Positions 34,766 to 43,908 of a stretch of DNA of 64,000 nucleotides are shown one piece after another. Position numbers and translations under genes: made by a program. Origin of the DNA: an uncultured Porphyromonadaceae bacterium. Lineage in GTDB: Bacteria > Bacteroidota > Bacteroidia > Bacteroidales > Muribaculaceae. Under the pieces are notes generated by a model, which saw only the letters and a list, made by a program, of their open reading frames with translations, was not told where the DNA came from and did no database searches. Where the stretch lies: assembly GCA_947175545.1 (NCBI GenBank), contig CAMWNI010000001.1, positions 124,001 through 188,000 of the forward strand. Reading direction: 5' to 3'. Position 1 is the stretch's first letter, and every line of letters starts with the position of its first letter.

Positions 34766-35935
34766 ATGGCAAAGAAAATCACCCCCGCCGCCGGCACGAT
34801 TGACCCCAAGGCAGCCAAGCTTGAGGCTTTGGCAAACGCTATGGGCAAAATCGAGAAGACCTACGGCCGCGGTGCCATCATGAAGATGGGCGATGAGGTA
34901 ATTGAAAACGTAGAGGTCATCCCGACCGGATCTATCTCATTGAATATGGCATTAGGCGTCGGCGGCTTTCCCCGCGGACGTATAATTGAAATCTACGGTG
35001 CGGAATCGTCAGGTAAGACAACCCTGGCCATCCACGCAATTGCAGAAGCCCAGAAACAGGGCGGAATCTGTGCTATTATTGACGCCGAACACGCCTTTGA
35101 CCGCTCCTATGCCGAAAAACTCGGTGTGGATGTTGATTCACTCTATATATCGCAACCTGACAACGGCGAACAGGCCCTTGAGATTGCCGAACAGCTTATC
35201 CGCTCCGCAGCCATTGACGTTCTGGTCATTGACTCCGTGGCCGCACTTACGCCCAAAAGCGAAATTGACGGCGACATGGGCGACCGCCAGGTCGGACTCC
35301 AGGCACGCCTTATGAGCCAGGCCCTCCGAAAACTGACCGGCACTATTTCGCGCACCAAAACCTGCTGTATCTTCATCAATCAGCTGCGAGCAAAAATAGG
35401 CGCGATGTTCGGTCCGGCCGAAACAACAACCGGCGGCAACGCACTAAAATTCTATGCCAGCGTACGCCTTGAAATCCGCCCCTCCTCCTCAATCAAAAAC
35501 GGCGACGACATCATTGGCCGCCTGACCTCGGTCAAAGTTGTCAAAAACAAAGTTGCCCCGCCCTTCAAAAAAGCGGAATTCGACATCATGTTTGGCGAAG
35601 GCATCTCCAAGACCGGCGAAATTCTCGACCTCGGAACCGACTATGACGTCATACAGAAATCCGGCTCATGGTACTCCTACGACGGTTCAAAACTCGCCCA
35701 GGGACGTGACGCCGCCAAGCAGGTTCTGCTCGACAATCCGGAACTGATGGAAGAGCTTGAAGAGAAAATCATGGCTGCCATAAAAGAAAGCCCCGACAAG
35801 AAGCGCTCAAGCCGTGCGCCCAAATTCAAGCGCCCCGGATCATCATCAGCCGCCTCAGAAGAGAAAGCGCCAGCGAACGAATCCCCAGCCATGGCAAACA
35901 CTGACGATGACTTCTCAGTTGAAGAAGACAGCTGA
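34766..35935 (+). CDS. recA: Recombinase RecA
   Basis: 389 residues. The Walker A motif GAESSGKTT is at about 78-86. The core reads [40 protein letters not shown] and [33 protein letters not shown], with the L1/L2 DNA-binding loops between. It drives homologous strand exchange and, where present, LexA autocleavage. The C-terminal 45 residues are a longer than usual Ser/Ala/Glu-rich tail ending [10 protein letters not shown], typical of the acidic regulatory end. No LexA-type box is recognisable upstream. A hairpin follows at 35965-35995. Confidence 0.98.
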   Translation: MAKKITPAAGTIDPKAAKLEALANAMGKIEKTYGRGAIMKMGDEVIENVEVIPTGSISLNMALGVGGFPRGRIIEIYGAESSGKTTLAIHAIAEAQKQGGICAIIDAEHAFDRSYAEKLGVDVDSLYISQPDNGEQALEIAEQLIRSAAIDVLVIDSVAALTPKSEIDGDMGDRQVGLQARLMSQALRKLTGTISRTKTCCIFINQLRAKIGAMFGPAETTTGGNALKFYASVRLEIRPSSSIKNGDDIIGRLTSVKVVKNKVAPPFKKAEFDIMFGEGISKTGEILDLGTDYDVIQKSGSWYSYDGSKLAQGRDAAKQVLLDNPELMEELEEKIMAAIKESPDKKRSSRAPKFKRPGSSSAASEEKAPANESPAMANTDDDFSVEEDS

Positions 35936-35964
35936 CAAAATCACCCGATACAACATAGTATGCA

Positions 35965-35995
35965 AAAGAGGCGGGCCATCGCGGCTCGCCTCTTT
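35965..35995 (+). terminator. Hairpin after recA
   Basis: AAAGAGGCG (35965-35973) pairs perfectly with CGCCTCTTT (35987-35995), with inner GCC/GGC pairs, followed by CATCTTTTT. A related hairpin of the same design lies at 55702-55732. Confidence 0.85.
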
Positions 35996-36066
35996 CATCT
36001 TTTTGAGCTGAAACTATTATTAATATCCTTTTTCTTTACTTACTCTCAAAGTTATATATATGCTTC

Positions 36067-36372
36067 TCATTTATTCGGCAAGGCAACGCTCAAGGCTCCG
36101 TTGCGCTTGTTGACCAGGATTACGGAAGCGGGCATCACGATGGCCATGTGGCTGCCCAGGTCAGCAGCTCCGCAGATGCGCTCAATTTCGACAGACTTCA
36201 GAGGGCCGGCACCCTGAGCAAACGTCAGGCGGTCTCCGTCAAAGTCAACGTAGTCGCTGTCAATCGCAAACATCATCAGGTCGTTCATGTTGCGATCCAA
36301 TACGGGGTCGGCGTCTGCGCTAATTGAGGTGAATTTGTTGAAGAGTTCGTTGATCTTAGCTGCGGTAATCAT
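36067..36372 (-). CDS. Small duplicated protein, copy B (family unknown)
   Basis: 101 residues from the ATG at 36372, identical to copy A through VILVNKRNGALSV and then ending ALPNK instead of SLDSPITKD. It lies downstream of the Wza/Wzc-like pair, behind a terminator related to the one after dnaJ. No signal peptide, membrane segment or known motif is visible. The frame continues upstream to 36480 but that part is leader. The coding identity with copy A includes all synonymous positions over the shared 287 bases. Function unknown. Confidence 0.7.
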   Translation of the reverse strand: MITAAKINELFNKFTSISADADPVLDRNMNDLMMFAIDSDYVDFDGDRLTFAQGAGPLKSVEIERICGAADLGSHMAIVMPASVILVNKRNGALSVALPNK

Positions 36373-36552
36373 TGTTGTCTGCTTTGTTTTATCGTTAGTT
36401 TTTTCGTTTGTTCGAAAGCCTAACAACGGAATGTTGGCAATAGTTTTTCGTGACACTGTTTTGTAACATGTTTTTAACAACTATGTGATTTCGATCCGTA
36501 AAAACCCGACAAAAAACCTGCCCGGTCACCATTAAGTCGGCAACCGGGCAGG
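36086..36552. repeat. Duplicated module, copy B
   Basis: Counterpart of 25615-26080 at a constant offset of 10,471 bases: 363 identical bases (36086-36448), then a less similar stretch through the terminator hairpin. Confidence 0.9.
36511..36552 (-). terminator. Terminator of the wza-wzc unit, inside the duplicated module
   Basis: CCTGCCCGGT (36517-36526) pairs with ACCGGGCAGG (36543-36552); the A-run at 36511-36516 supplies the U tail on the minus strand. Confidence 0.85.
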
Positions 36553-36587
36553 TTCTATAACATTATTATATATGTGCTATGTGATAA

Positions 36588-39029
36588 TCAGCGAGCTGTC
36601 TTCTGGACGTAGTTAGCTCCGTAGCCATACTGGCCATAAACCCCGTGGACCTTGTCAGTACCGTTGAGAATAATCGCCAGATTGTTGTAACGGTTCGACG
36701 TGTAGAAACTTGAAAGCATCGGGAGATCCGTACGTTCGAAAAGTCCGGCACGCATAACAAAAAGAGTCAAGTCGACGTAGGGGTTGAGAATCAGTGCATC
36801 AGCCACGATTTCAACAGGCGGACAGTCAAAGAAGATGTAATCATAGTGCTGCTTCAACCATTCAATAAGCTTCCCGAGGTGAGGGGAATAGAGCAACTCG
36901 GTCGGATTCGGCGGACGAACACCTTCGGGAAGAATGTCAAAACCTTTGACGCCGTCAATATCCTTAACAATTAACTTTGACGGGTCTGACTCACGGCCAA
37001 TCAGGAAGTCGGTCAGACCTCGCGACGGGTTACCGGCATTTAGACTGACCGTGCCTTTACGGAGGTCGAAATCGACAAGACAGACACGATTGCCCTTGAC
37101 AGCGTAAGAGGCCGCAACGTTGAGCGAGACAAACGTCTTGCCCGATCCGGCATTGAGCGAAACAACCATTACGACACGTCCGTTATTGTTGTCGTTAGGG
37201 ACGTGCTGCATTGTGCGCATGAAATCCATATTCGTGCGAACCATACGGAATGCCTCGGCCGCCACGGAGGGTTCACTCGGATTCACCATCACAGGACGCA
37301 TTATCGGACTCTTTCCCTTCTTGCGTCTGAAAGATGAAATGCGGCGAGTAAACGCATTGCAATCTTTGGCCAAAGGAATTTCTCCCATGAAGGGAATGCC
37401 GAGATCCTCAATGTCCTTGCGCGAACGCACACGAGTGTTCATCACTTCGCGGAAATAAATCAGCAAAGTCGGGAAAACAAGGCCCAAAATAACGGCAAAC
37501 AGATAGACCAGTGACTTTTTAGGCGACGTTGGCTGCGACGGACCGTAAGGTTCGGTCACCATGCGGATATTATAAGAGGTGAAAGCCTGGTTCAACTCGT
37601 TTTCCTCACGGCGCTGAAGCAAGAAGACGTAGAGCGATTCCTTTACTTTCTGCTTGCGTTCTTCGCTCATAAGGTATTTTGCCTGGCCCGGGGCAGTCGC
37701 GAGATTCTGCTGAGCCTGACTGTCGAGCATTGAGATTGCCTTGTACTGATAGTCCAACGTTTCCAATGCCGTTTCGATTGACGAAAGAATAGCGTCGCGA
37801 AGTTTCTTGATGGCCTCGGTTTTCTGAATAATCAGCGGAGAATCTTCAGGAACAGACTGCAACTTTGCCATGCGGTCGTTAATCGCCTCATTATAGGTGG
37901 TTACGAGCGACTGGATATTCGTTCCGGCAATATCGGCCGTAGCGGGGAGCAATCGGGTCAGATCGTTGGTCGACAAATCCTTCTTGATCACACGTGCCAC
38001 GGTCATTTCCTGACTGAGAGTGTTCAGCTGACGCTGATTTTCCGTAGTCTGACTGAGATAGAGCTGTGCCATGGCTTCCATGTCGACCATGCGGTGAGCG
38101 CTCTTATAGTCGGAAATTGTGGTTTCAACGTCGCCAAGCTCCTCTTCAATAGATTTCAGACGGTCATCAATGAAAGTCGAAGTAGCGAGAGCAATCTTGC
38201 TTCGTTCGGCAACCCAGCGGTCATTGTAGGTCTTGACAATAGCTTCAAGCACCTCGGTTGCTTTCTGGGCGGTTTCGCAGCTAATTGTCATTGTCACGAC
38301 GTCGCCACGGTCCTCGATATACTGAGTTTTAAGACGTTCGCAGTAGGTGCGGGCGGTCAGTTTGACCGAAGCATGAGAGAAGTAGATTCGCGACGGCATA
38401 TCCTCACGGAGAACGCTGTCCGTCATATACTTTGTCGGATGGATGATGATTTCGCCGACAGGTGTCGAAATCGGAGATCCGATTTTGCCTTCAACTTTGC
38501 CTGAAATCCTATCTTTCGCAATTTTGAACTTGTTAAGCATTACGGTCTCGCCATCATCGGCAATGTCAATGCGGAACGAGAACGACTTGTTGCGCAAAAC
38601 GCTGTCTTCCCACTCCACCACAACGGGGGAAGAATGGTAAAGTTCCTGACGGCGAAGTCCCTTCGGTGTCTTATAAACCTCGTTGAGTTCCAAGCTTGCA
38701 ACAACCTGCTCCATCACCTCGGGCGAAGAAAGCACGAACATTTCGTTCAGGATGGATGCGGGAACAGTGTTCAACCCCATCATTGCCGTCACATCAGTAT
38801 TGAAATTCTGCGACGTGTCATCCTTCAGCAGAATATCCGTCGTGCGTGTGTACATCGGGGTTGCATGGAGCAGATAGAGCGTTGCCAGCATGACAACACA
38901 CAACAATGAGATTACAAACCAAGACCAGCGCGCCTTGATGTTTCGAAACAGTTCGGTCAGGGTAATTGTCTGTTCCTCGTCCATATTGGCCACAGGCAAG
39001 AAGGGTCTATTGTTTAGATCTTGTTGCAT
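36588..39029 (-). CDS. Wzc-like polysaccharide co-polymerase / tyrosine kinase
   Basis: 813 residues. A Wzz-type N-terminal domain begins with TM1 (about 38-58), followed by a long periplasmic coiled-coil region and TM2 (about 503-525) with the Pro-rich approach PYGPSQPTSPKKS. The cytoplasmic BY-kinase carries Walker A SLNAGSGKTFVSLN (about 625-638), Walker A' VCLVDFDLRKG and the B motif FFDCPP. The Tyr-containing tail (YGQYGYGANY) is the expected autophosphorylation cluster. It regulates chain length and export of capsule or exopolysaccharide together with the Wza-like protein encoded 3 bases upstream. No glycosyltransferase, Wzx or Wzy genes are adjacent. Confidence 0.93.
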   Translation of the reverse strand: MQQDLNNRPFLPVANMDEEQTITLTELFRNIKARWSWFVISLLCVVMLATLYLLHATPMYTRTTDILLKDDTSQNFNTDVTAMMGLNTVPASILNEMFVLSSPEVMEQVVASLELNEVYKTPKGLRRQELYHSSPVVVEWEDSVLRNKSFSFRIDIADDGETVMLNKFKIAKDRISGKVEGKIGSPISTPVGEIIIHPTKYMTDSVLREDMPSRIYFSHASVKLTARTYCERLKTQYIEDRGDVVTMTISCETAQKATEVLEAIVKTYNDRWVAERSKIALATSTFIDDRLKSIEEELGDVETTISDYKSAHRMVDMEAMAQLYLSQTTENQRQLNTLSQEMTVARVIKKDLSTNDLTRLLPATADIAGTNIQSLVTTYNEAINDRMAKLQSVPEDSPLIIQKTEAIKKLRDAILSSIETALETLDYQYKAISMLDSQAQQNLATAPGQAKYLMSEERKQKVKESLYVFLLQRREENELNQAFTSYNIRMVTEPYGPSQPTSPKKSLVYLFAVILGLVFPTLLIYFREVMNTRVRSRKDIEDLGIPFMGEIPLAKDCNAFTRRISSFRRKKGKSPIMRPVMVNPSEPSVAAEAFRMVRTNMDFMRTMQHVPNDNNNGRVVMVVSLNAGSGKTFVSLNVAASYAVKGNRVCLVDFDLRKGTVSLNAGNPSRGLTDFLIGRESDPSKLIVKDIDGVKGFDILPEGVRPPNPTELLYSPHLGKLIEWLKQHYDYIFFDCPPVEIVADALILNPYVDLTLFVMRAGLFERTDLPMLSSFYTSNRYNNLAIILNGTDKVHGVYGQYGYGANYVQKTAR

Positions 39030-39032
39030 TGT

Positions 39033-39866
39033 TTATTTTCGGGTGAGTGTAACGATAAGGGTTGCGACTGAAACGGCGATAGAGACAAGCGATGTCCAGA
39101 AACCGACACTCTTGAAGGTGTTTTCATTGAGAGTCGATTGTCCGGCGCGCACGCCATTCGGTTCAACGTAAATAACATCATTCTGTTCAATATAGTAGGC
39201 AGGACTCTGCATGAACCTGGTGTCACGCAGGTCAAGCTGCATCATCTTGCGATCACCGTTACGGTCCTCGCGGATAACCCAGACCCTGTCGCGACGGCCA
39301 AAGATGGTCATGTCGCCGGCCATAGAAAGTGCTTCAAGAACCGTCAGATGCTCGTCCGTGATGTTGTAAGTTCCGGACCGGACAACTTCGCCGAGAACCG
39401 AGAAGGTCAGATTCGAGAACTGAACGGTCACGTTAACGGTTCCGGGCTTGGCCAGTTTGGCATCAATCACGCGCATTGCCACTTCCTTGGCAATCTGCTG
39501 TCGATTAAGGCCGGCCACGTGGACCGCTCCGATAAGAGGCATGTCAATATCACCTTCGGAGTTGACCAGATAAGGCAGCATCACGGGTGTGTTATACGTC
39601 TGTCCGCCATTGAAGTCAGGGCGACGCTGTCCGGACATCAGCGACAGTTTCTGAGAGGTTTCGGCGTCATCGCAGGAAACAAACACCATCAGTTCATCGC
39701 CCGGAGCAACTTTGATATCCTGACGCTGAATTGCGGCCTCAACGGCATCCGGCAGTGCATTCTGTATGTACAAGACCTCTTTCTGAGCGCTGCAAGCGGT
39801 CAATGCCAGGACACACGCAAAGCCCAAAATGGAAGATTTAAAGTTCTTTATATCAGCAAAAAGCAT
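39033..39866 (-). CDS. Wza-like polysaccharide export lipoprotein
   Basis: 277 residues from the ATG at 39866 (MLFADIKNFKSSILGFACVLALTACSAQ), which yields a lipobox LTAC and a leader of about 50 bases from the -7 box at 39922-39929. The longer frame start at 39908 lies almost on the transcription start. A Poly_export domain (about 45-145: VAPGDELMVFVSCDD, GDIDMPLIGAVHVAGLNRQQIAKEV) is followed by an SLBB domain (VTVQFSNLTFSVLGEVVRSGTYNI). The C-terminal membrane helix (WTSLVSIAVSVATLIVTLTRK) anchors it in the outer membrane, as in Wza. It forms the export channel above the Wzc-like partner. Confidence 0.92.
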   Translation of the reverse strand: MLFADIKNFKSSILGFACVLALTACSAQKEVLYIQNALPDAVEAAIQRQDIKVAPGDELMVFVSCDDAETSQKLSLMSGQRRPDFNGGQTYNTPVMLPYLVNSEGDIDMPLIGAVHVAGLNRQQIAKEVAMRVIDAKLAKPGTVNVTVQFSNLTFSVLGEVVRSGTYNITDEHLTVLEALSMAGDMTIFGRRDRVWVIREDRNGDRKMMQLDLRDTRFMQSPAYYIEQNDVIYVEPNGVRAGQSTLNENTFKSVGFWTSLVSIAVSVATLIVTLTRK

Positions 39867-39921
39867 AATAATGATTTTAATATTGTAATGAGTGCGACCG
39901 TTATACACAACGATTGCAGTG

Positions 39922-39929
39922 CAAAGGTA
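39922..39929 (-). promoter_or_regulatory. -7 box of the wza-wzc unit
   Basis: The minus strand reads TACCTTTG; supports translation from 39866 rather than 39908. Confidence 0.65.
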
Positions 39930-40023
39930 ATCAAATTTTTCCGTTTTTCTGCAAAATTCGCACTATTTTTTTAAACATGTCATTTTTTCATTCCGGGCTA
40001 TTTCATTTCTGACAGAAAATGCG

Positions 40024-40031
40024 TAACTTTG
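40024..40031 (+). promoter_or_regulatory. -7 box of the TlpA-DUF6029-Omp28 unit
   Basis: TAACTTTG, 34 bases before the ATG at 40066; divergent from the wza promoter. Confidence 0.65.
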
Positions 40032-40065
40032 CATATCTATATGCCTATGCACTAAAATAATCACA

Positions 40066-40599
40066 ATGAAAATGAAACTTCTCAGAACCCTCTTCGCCGC
40101 TATGACAATCCTGCTTGCCGGCACAGCCGCACAGGCCGCTCTCCCCTCCGTAAAGCTCAAGGACCTCAAAGGCAAGACCGTCGACATGGCTCAGCTCAAC
40201 AACGGCGGCAAGCCAATGATTATCAGTTTCTTCGCCTCTTGGTGCAAACCCTGCAAGCGCGAACTTAACGCAATCAGCGATGTTTATCCCGACTGGGTTG
40301 ACGAAACCGGCGTCAAACTGGTGGCCATCTCCGTTGACAAAGCCCAGGACGCATCGAAAGTCAAAAGCTATGTCGACTCCGAAGGCTGGGAATATGAGAT
40401 TCTGGTTGACCCGAACTCAGACTTCATGCGCGCCATGGGCATCCAGCAGATTCCTCACCTGCTGATTATTGACGGCAATGGCAAAATCGTCGAATCCCGC
40501 TCTGGCTACACCGACGGGGCCGAAGGCCACATCATCAAGAAACTCCGCGAAATCCAGAAAGGCGCCACCACAAAAAAGGCTCCCGCCAAAAAGAAATAA
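40066..40599 (+). CDS. TlpA-family thioredoxin-like protein
   Basis: 177 residues with a signal peptide (cleavage near AAQAA, residue 24). The thioredoxin fold has FFASWCKPCKRE, with Cys60 and Cys63 as the redox pair, then VKLVAISVDKA and the cis-Pro in GIQQIPHLLIID. The lysine-rich end (KKAPAKKK) is typical of Bacteroidales members. It acts in the periplasm as a disulfide reductase or isomerase. It leads a group of envelope genes (DUF6029 barrel, Omp28 protein, sorting-domain protein) on one strand; three of the four are exported with Cys or barrel features, so a role in folding those partners is plausible but inferred. Confidence 0.9.
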   Translation: MKMKLLRTLFAAMTILLAGTAAQAALPSVKLKDLKGKTVDMAQLNNGGKPMIISFFASWCKPCKRELNAISDVYPDWVDETGVKLVAISVDKAQDASKVKSYVDSEGWEYEILVDPNSDFMRAMGIQQIPHLLIIDGNGKIVESRSGYTDGAEGHIIKKLREIQKGATTKKAPAKKK

Positions 40600-40638
40600 C
40601 TCACCCCTCCACCATTCCCATCTCAATCAACGACGACG

Positions 40639-42336
40639 ATGAAGCGACTGCTCCTTCCCGCCCTGATGCTCGCGGCGGCTCCCGTCTGCGCTGTTGCGCA
40701 GGACGACTCCGGTCAGGGCAATCCTGACCGCAAGGTAACCGTCCACGGCTCCGTACAGGTCGACGCCCTTTTCCCTGAAGAAGACACGGCTATTGGCACT
40801 GAAAAATACAAGGAAAAACTCCTTGGAAACGTCTATGCCAACGCCGGCCTGTTCAGTAAGTATATTGACGCCGGTCTCCGTGTCGAGTACCTCCAGCATC
40901 CGCTTCCGGGCTTTGAACGCGACTTTAAGGGATGGGGCATACCCAATTTCTACGCAACGGGCAAATACAAAGGATTCAGCCTGACTGCCGGCGATTTTTA
41001 CGAGCAGTTCGGTTCCGGATTCATCCTGCGAACTTACGAAGAGCGCGCCCTCGGAATCGACAACTCGATTCGCGGCGGCCGACTGAAGATTGACGCCCTG
41101 CCCGGATTCCGCTTTACGCTGCTCGGAGGCTTACAGCGACGTTACTGGGACTGGAGTACGCGCTCAAGGCTCTACGGCGCCGACATTGAATGGGACATGC
41201 AACAGCACATAAAAGGCCTGCGCGACCGCGACATCGTATGGACCTGGGGCGCATCATGGGTTATGAAACATGAACAATATGACAAGAATGACCGCATCTA
41301 CCTGATTCGCGACCACGAATTGTCATACCTTAACCTGCCGAAACACGTCAACTCGTTCGACTTCCGCAGCCAATTCTACAAAGGAGGCCTGAACATTCTT
41401 GCCGAAGTGGCGCTCAAAGGCAACGACCCGTCGTTTGACAATAACTACACGTTCCGCAACGGCTCGGCCGTCATGCTCTCCGCCTCCTATTCGCAGAGCG
41501 GCTGGAGCGCTCAGGTCCAGGCCAAACGTTCGGAAGACATGGCGTTTCGCAGCCGCCGCTCGCAGGAAGGAATCTCGGCGTTCATCAACAACATGCCGGC
41601 CTTCGCTTACCAACACACCTATTCGCTTGCCGCCATGTATCCCTATGCAACCCAGGCCGCACCAGGCGAATGGGCCCTCCAGGGCAACTTTGCCTACACC
41701 TTCAAGCGCCGCACCGCCCTCGGCGGTAAATATGGCACTAAACTGCGCCTCAACGTCAGCTATATCCGCGGCATTGACCGTGAAGGCGACTGGCAGACCG
41801 GCAACCGCGACCTCTACGGCACCGACGGACAGAAAACGAAATTCTTCGGTTGGGGACCGCTCTACTACTCAGACCTCAACGTGCAGTTCGAGAAGAAGTT
41901 CTCACGGGTGTTCTCGCTGAATGCAATGTACATGTATCAGCGTTACAACAAAACCGTGATCGAAGGCGAAGGCGGAATGATCAATGCCAACATCGCCGTC
42001 GGCGAGGCCAAGTTCCGCTGCTCGGACAAGGTCACCGTCAGAACCGAATGGCAATACCTCGCAACCAAGCAAGACAAAGGAGACTGGCTCTACGGCATGG
42101 TCGAAGTTTCGATTCTGCCTTACGTCATGATTGGCGCAAGCGATCAGTGGAACGTAGGCAACGTGAAGGGACAGCGCGAACACTATTATATGTTCAACGT
42201 TACGGGCAACTACCGCAACAACCGCCTGATGCTCGGCTATGGTCGCACGCGCGCAGGCTATAACTGTTCCGGCGGTGTCTGCCGCTACGTTCCCGCAACC
42301 CGCGGCTTCCAGCTCTCCTACAACTACAACTTCTAA
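40639..42336 (+). CDS. DUF6029 family outer-membrane protein
   Basis: 565 residues with a signal peptide (MKRLLLPALMLAAAPVCAVAQ). The mature protein is made of alternating beta strands rich in Tyr, Trp and Gly (GKYKGFSLTAGDFYEQFGSGFILRTYEERALG is a family landmark) and ends FQLSYNYNF with the C-terminal Phe of a Bam-inserted barrel. Members of DUF6029 occur in Bacteroidota with T9SS and often next to Omp28 and TlpA genes (from memory of the family). Function unknown. It sits 39 bases after the TlpA gene and 37 before the Omp28 gene. Confidence 0.83.
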   Translation: MKRLLLPALMLAAAPVCAVAQDDSGQGNPDRKVTVHGSVQVDALFPEEDTAIGTEKYKEKLLGNVYANAGLFSKYIDAGLRVEYLQHPLPGFERDFKGWGIPNFYATGKYKGFSLTAGDFYEQFGSGFILRTYEERALGIDNSIRGGRLKIDALPGFRFTLLGGLQRRYWDWSTRSRLYGADIEWDMQQHIKGLRDRDIVWTWGASWVMKHEQYDKNDRIYLIRDHELSYLNLPKHVNSFDFRSQFYKGGLNILAEVALKGNDPSFDNNYTFRNGSAVMLSASYSQSGWSAQVQAKRSEDMAFRSRRSQEGISAFINNMPAFAYQHTYSLAAMYPYATQAAPGEWALQGNFAYTFKRRTALGGKYGTKLRLNVSYIRGIDREGDWQTGNRDLYGTDGQKTKFFGWGPLYYSDLNVQFEKKFSRVFSLNAMYMYQRYNKTVIEGEGGMINANIAVGEAKFRCSDKVTVRTEWQYLATKQDKGDWLYGMVEVSILPYVMIGASDQWNVGNVKGQREHYYMFNVTGNYRNNRLMLGYGRTRAGYNCSGGVCRYVPATRGFQLSYNYNF

Positions 42337-42373
42337 AGAAACCTGAATCATACACCTTATTATATATAAAGCA

Positions 42374-43183
42374 ATGAGAATTAAATCCTCCCTCCTGGCG
42401 GCCGCCGCTGCTGCAATAGTAACCCTTGCATCATGCGAGTCAACCCCCGCCGACGAACGCCTGATTGTTGACGGTTCATCCTTTGAACCTCAGCGCACCG
42501 TACTGATTGAGGATTTCACCGGTCAGACCTGCGTCAACTGTCCCGGCGCCCACGAATTGCTCTCCGAATTCGAGGAACTGCTGAACTCCCCTGACCATGT
42601 CGGCATCATCGCTGTCGGAATCCATATTCCAACCTTTGGCCGACCCGCACCGACCGGACTGGTTGCCGTTGAAGCAGACGCCTACTCCGTTGGTGTTGAC
42701 AATGCACCCTCGGCCCGAATCAACCGTCGCTCTTTCAACGGCGAAACGGTTCTGAACACCGACAAATGGACCGGAGCCGTCATGAACGAAATCAAGCGCA
42801 AAGCGCAAATCGCCTTCACCGACCTGACCGCCGAATTGACCCCTGACGGAAAGCATGTCAATATCCACGGAAAGGTTCTGGCGCAGGAAACCGCAAATAG
42901 CGCCCGCCTGCAACTCTGGCTCGTTGAAGATGACGTTGTCAAACCTCAGATGCTCCCCAATGGAGCCGACGCAAAGTATGTTCATCACTCCGTGTTCCGC
43001 GCGGCAATCAACGGCGTCAACGGTTCAAAAATCGAAATCAAGGAGAAAAAAGAAACTCCATTCGAGCAACTCAACTACCCCCTGGCCGAATATGTAAACC
43101 CGGCAAACCTTCGCATCGTGGCCTTTGTTTATACTGATAATGACGGCGTTCTCAACGCGGCCCACACCAAAATTCAAAACTAA
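42374..43183 (+). CDS. Omp28-family lipoprotein
   Basis: 269 residues. The lipoprotein signal ends TLASCES with Cys21. A thioredoxin-like Omp28 domain follows: VLIEDFTGQTCVNCPGAH with Cys53 and Cys56, then IIAVGIHIPTFG and a beta-rich C-terminal half. Omp28 proteins of Porphyromonas and relatives are surface or outer-membrane proteins; the CxxC pair suggests thiol exchange, but no activity is established to my knowledge. Located between the DUF6029 barrel gene and a sorting-domain protein, so probably part of one envelope unit. Confidence 0.85.
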   Translation: MRIKSSLLAAAAAAIVTLASCESTPADERLIVDGSSFEPQRTVLIEDFTGQTCVNCPGAHELLSEFEELLNSPDHVGIIAVGIHIPTFGRPAPTGLVAVEADAYSVGVDNAPSARINRRSFNGETVLNTDKWTGAVMNEIKRKAQIAFTDLTAELTPDGKHVNIHGKVLAQETANSARLQLWLVEDDVVKPQMLPNGADAKYVHHSVFRAAINGVNGSKIEIKEKKETPFEQLNYPLAEYVNPANLRIVAFVYTDNDGVLNAAHTKIQN

Positions 43184-43215
43184 AAAAATAAATTACAAAA
43201 TAACAAAAAATGCTT

Positions 43216-43896
43216 ATGAAGAAACTTTTTACTTCAATGCTACTGATGGCTGCCGCCGTCGTGGCCTCAGCCCAGAACTTTACCGTTACCGCCTTTGACG
43301 GCGCCCAAACCCTCAAAGACGGCGACGTAATCGAATGCGGCTATACTATCGATGAAATACGTGAGTGGAATCCAAAAGTGGAGGTTCTATGCAACAAGAA
43401 TCTGACACTAACCGTTACCGCTAACGCTCCCGCCGGCCATAAGATTATGTTCTGCGGCATCACCGGCATCTGCAAGATGCTCGACGGTACACCTGAAACC
43501 CGTTCTAATGTATATCCCGCCGGGTCGAAGATTGACATGCAATGTGATATAAAGGATATGTTTGGTGATGTTGAGCTGGTAGAACCTGTTGATGCTACAC
43601 TCAAAATCACTGATGGCACCGAAACCGTCAATATAACCATTACATTTGTTCCTGAATCTCAGGAAGAGCTCAGTATCAGCAACGTTGCCGCTAAGGGAAC
43701 CGCAATCAGCGTCCAGGGCCGTACCCTCTACTTCAACACAGACACTACCGCTGACCTTACCCTCTACACCATCAGCGGCCAGGCTGCAATCAGCCGCCGG
43801 ATCAGCGGCCAAGGCTCACTGAACCTCTCCCAGCTTCCCGCCGGCGTTTACATCTACCGTGCAGGCAAAAAAACCGGTAAGCTGATCCTCCGCTAA
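43216..43896 (+). CDS. Small secreted protein with T9SS-like C-terminal sorting domain
   Basis: 226 residues from the ATG at 43216 (MKKLFTSMLLMAAAVVASAQ); an ATG two codons earlier at 43210 is possible. After a signal peptide, a beta-sandwich region (about 22-140) with four Cys (ECGY, LCNK, FCGITGICK) is followed by a typical sorting domain (about 150-226): TLYTISGQAAISRRISGQGSLNLSQLPAGVYIYRAGKKTGKLILR. This predicts export across the outer membrane by the T9SS and surface attachment or release. Its partner or ligand is unknown. Last gene of the TlpA-DUF6029-Omp28 group. Confidence 0.82.
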   Translation: MKKLFTSMLLMAAAVVASAQNFTVTAFDGAQTLKDGDVIECGYTIDEIREWNPKVEVLCNKNLTLTVTANAPAGHKIMFCGITGICKMLDGTPETRSNVYPAGSKIDMQCDIKDMFGDVELVEPVDATLKITDGTETVNITITFVPESQEELSISNVAAKGTAISVQGRTLYFNTDTTADLTLYTISGQAAISRRISGQGSLNLSQLPAGVYIYRAGKKTGKLILR

Positions 43897-43908
43897 GAAA
43901 AAACATAG

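Noticed and set aside
35965-36066. Att site or mobile-element end next to recA
   Set aside because: The hairpin and T-rich block are better explained as a terminator belonging to the dispersed repeat family; no integrase or target duplication is visible.
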